A stretch of DNA of 64,000 bases, from contig JACEFZ010025810.1 of assembly GCA_014155875.1 (NCBI GenBank), positions 539,501-603,500 of the forward strand. Direction: 5' to 3'. A program made the position numbers and the translations under genes. The notes beneath the pieces are model-generated. The model was not told the origin of the DNA, did not search any database, and saw only the letters and a list, made by a program, of their open reading frames with translations. Positions within the stretch are counted from its first letter, which is position 1. Each line of letters opens with the position of its first letter. The DNA comes from Cepaea nemoralis (Eukaryota; Mollusca; Gastropoda; Stylommatophora; Helicidae). Shown piece after piece: positions 63,208 to 64,000 of the stretch.

Positions 63208-64000
63208 CTCTGACGAAGCTGGTAATACTTATATCATTATGTGTTGCCCTAACCAGGAATGAATCCTAAACAAAGAACTACCGACAGCGCAGTAGAATAA
63301 AAAATATAAGACATAAAAAAACAGGTATTAATTGACACTTACAGAAGTGAATGAAAGAAGTTAAGATCATACAAAAATACAGACAGTATAATTCAGATAC
63401 TGCATTTGATAACAACATATTTTGTATCATTTCATCAGCATTATCATGTATCATCTCCTGTTCACGGTAACGAGTTTTCAGCAATTTGTGCCATCGGCCT
63501 TCATTATACATTCAATCAATCAGGTGCCGTCTCCTCAATGAAGTTGGCTGCCATGCTAGGCTGTATATCATGATCATATCTTCATGCAGTCTGTCCATAT
63601 ATATATTTCTGACACTTTATAGCTCCTTTCATGTCTGCTATGTTTTTAAACAATTATTAGGTGGCTGGGTGTGGTCAAAATACCGCACCTTTGTTATGTT
63701 TGTTTGTTTGTTTTGTTGCACTTTTCTGCTTTTTATTACATCGAATAAACTATCATGTACTCTCTTTTCTTCATGTTCTGCCCTTTATCGACCAAAACAA
63801 CGTATCTTTTTTGCTACCTCCTCTCCCGCAACTCGCACTGTGTCCATTATCAGTCATATCTCTGTCTATAATCCTCTTCTTTACTGTCTCATATGTTTAA
63901 TACGTCTTTAAGACAAGGTGACAAATCTCACACAGCCAGATTTCCAATTTGTCATCTTTTAAGTGACCAACCAATACTATCTGGACCTCCTGGTCTCAGC
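63208..64000. other. unassigned sequence with a LINE tail relic
   Basis: 63505-63575 on the minus strand carries GGAGACGGCACCTGATTGAT, the end of the LINE type at 7313-7660. Otherwise no gene; the 141-aa and 79-aa plus frames are Cys/Phe/Leu-rich low-complexity and not supported. Confidence 0.5.

Noticed and set aside
63486..63911. 141-aa Cys/Phe-rich plus frame near the window end
   Set aside because: Hydrophobic low-complexity translation of T-rich DNA, overlapping a LINE tail relic; no family recognised.

Overview
This window looks like intergenic DNA from a large, repeat-rich invertebrate genome. The transposon mix (Ty3/Gypsy elements including a Gmr1-type one, I-like LINEs with their own RNase H, EN-RT LINEs with (ATG)n-type tails, several tRNA-derived SINE families, decayed mariners) and the style of the LINE proteins suggest a lophotrochozoan, most likely a mollusc and perhaps a gastropod. 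That placement is inference. I recognise no convincing host protein gene, tRNA gene or rRNA gene. Almost everything that can be named is a mobile element, a fragment of one, or a simple or tandem repeat.

Layout: 1-5.8 kb, minus-strand Ty3/Gypsy element with the rare order gag-PR-INT-RT-RH, cut by the window start and lacking its integrase core. 7-10.2 kb, LINE 3' fragments, a SINE and the 5' half of a mariner. 10.2-17.5 kb, a non-autonomous LTR element (element 1) with unfamiliar ORFs, sitting in the mariner, whose 3' half follows. 18.6-22 kb, LINE tails (one expanded into twelve 49-bp units), SINEs and a 5S-like relic. 22.1-31.1 kb, a complete, apparently young Ty3/Gypsy element (element 2) inserted in a SINE. 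32.5-33.7 kb, SINE plus two inverted mariner remnants. 33.7-36 kb, dense microsatellites. 37.8-49.1 kb, LINE fragments, SINEs, an I-like LINE and degenerate tandem arrays. 50.2-55.3 kb, a nest of insertions: a CAACCAA-type array holds an I-like LINE and an EN-RT LINE, and the latter holds a SINE and a 3.3-kb I-like LINE. 56-58.7 kb, microsatellites, a dead mariner and a SINE. 58.7-61.4 kb, unassigned sequence with a CRE palindrome, a SINE and a 108-bp inverted repeat. 61.4-63.2 kb, two head-to-tail I-like LINE fragments.

The most interesting system is the pair of elements 1 and 2. They share the LTR 5' half with a perfect 13-bp stem, a tRNA-His-like primer site, leader sequence, a splice-acceptor-like site at the gag start, 3' non-coding sequence, a palindrome and the polypurine tract. 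Element 2 encodes intact gag, PR, RT, RH and INT. Element 1 has lost gag and pol and carries a basic 389-aa ORF with TQT motifs plus smaller ORFs. This looks like an autonomous element and a dependent partner with its own coding content.

Two spots deserve assembly checks: a 16-base exact match to the Tn5/Nextera mosaic end at the 5' LTR edge of element 2, and a (GA)n + 72-bp duplication flanking element 1 that looks like empty and filled alleles joined together.
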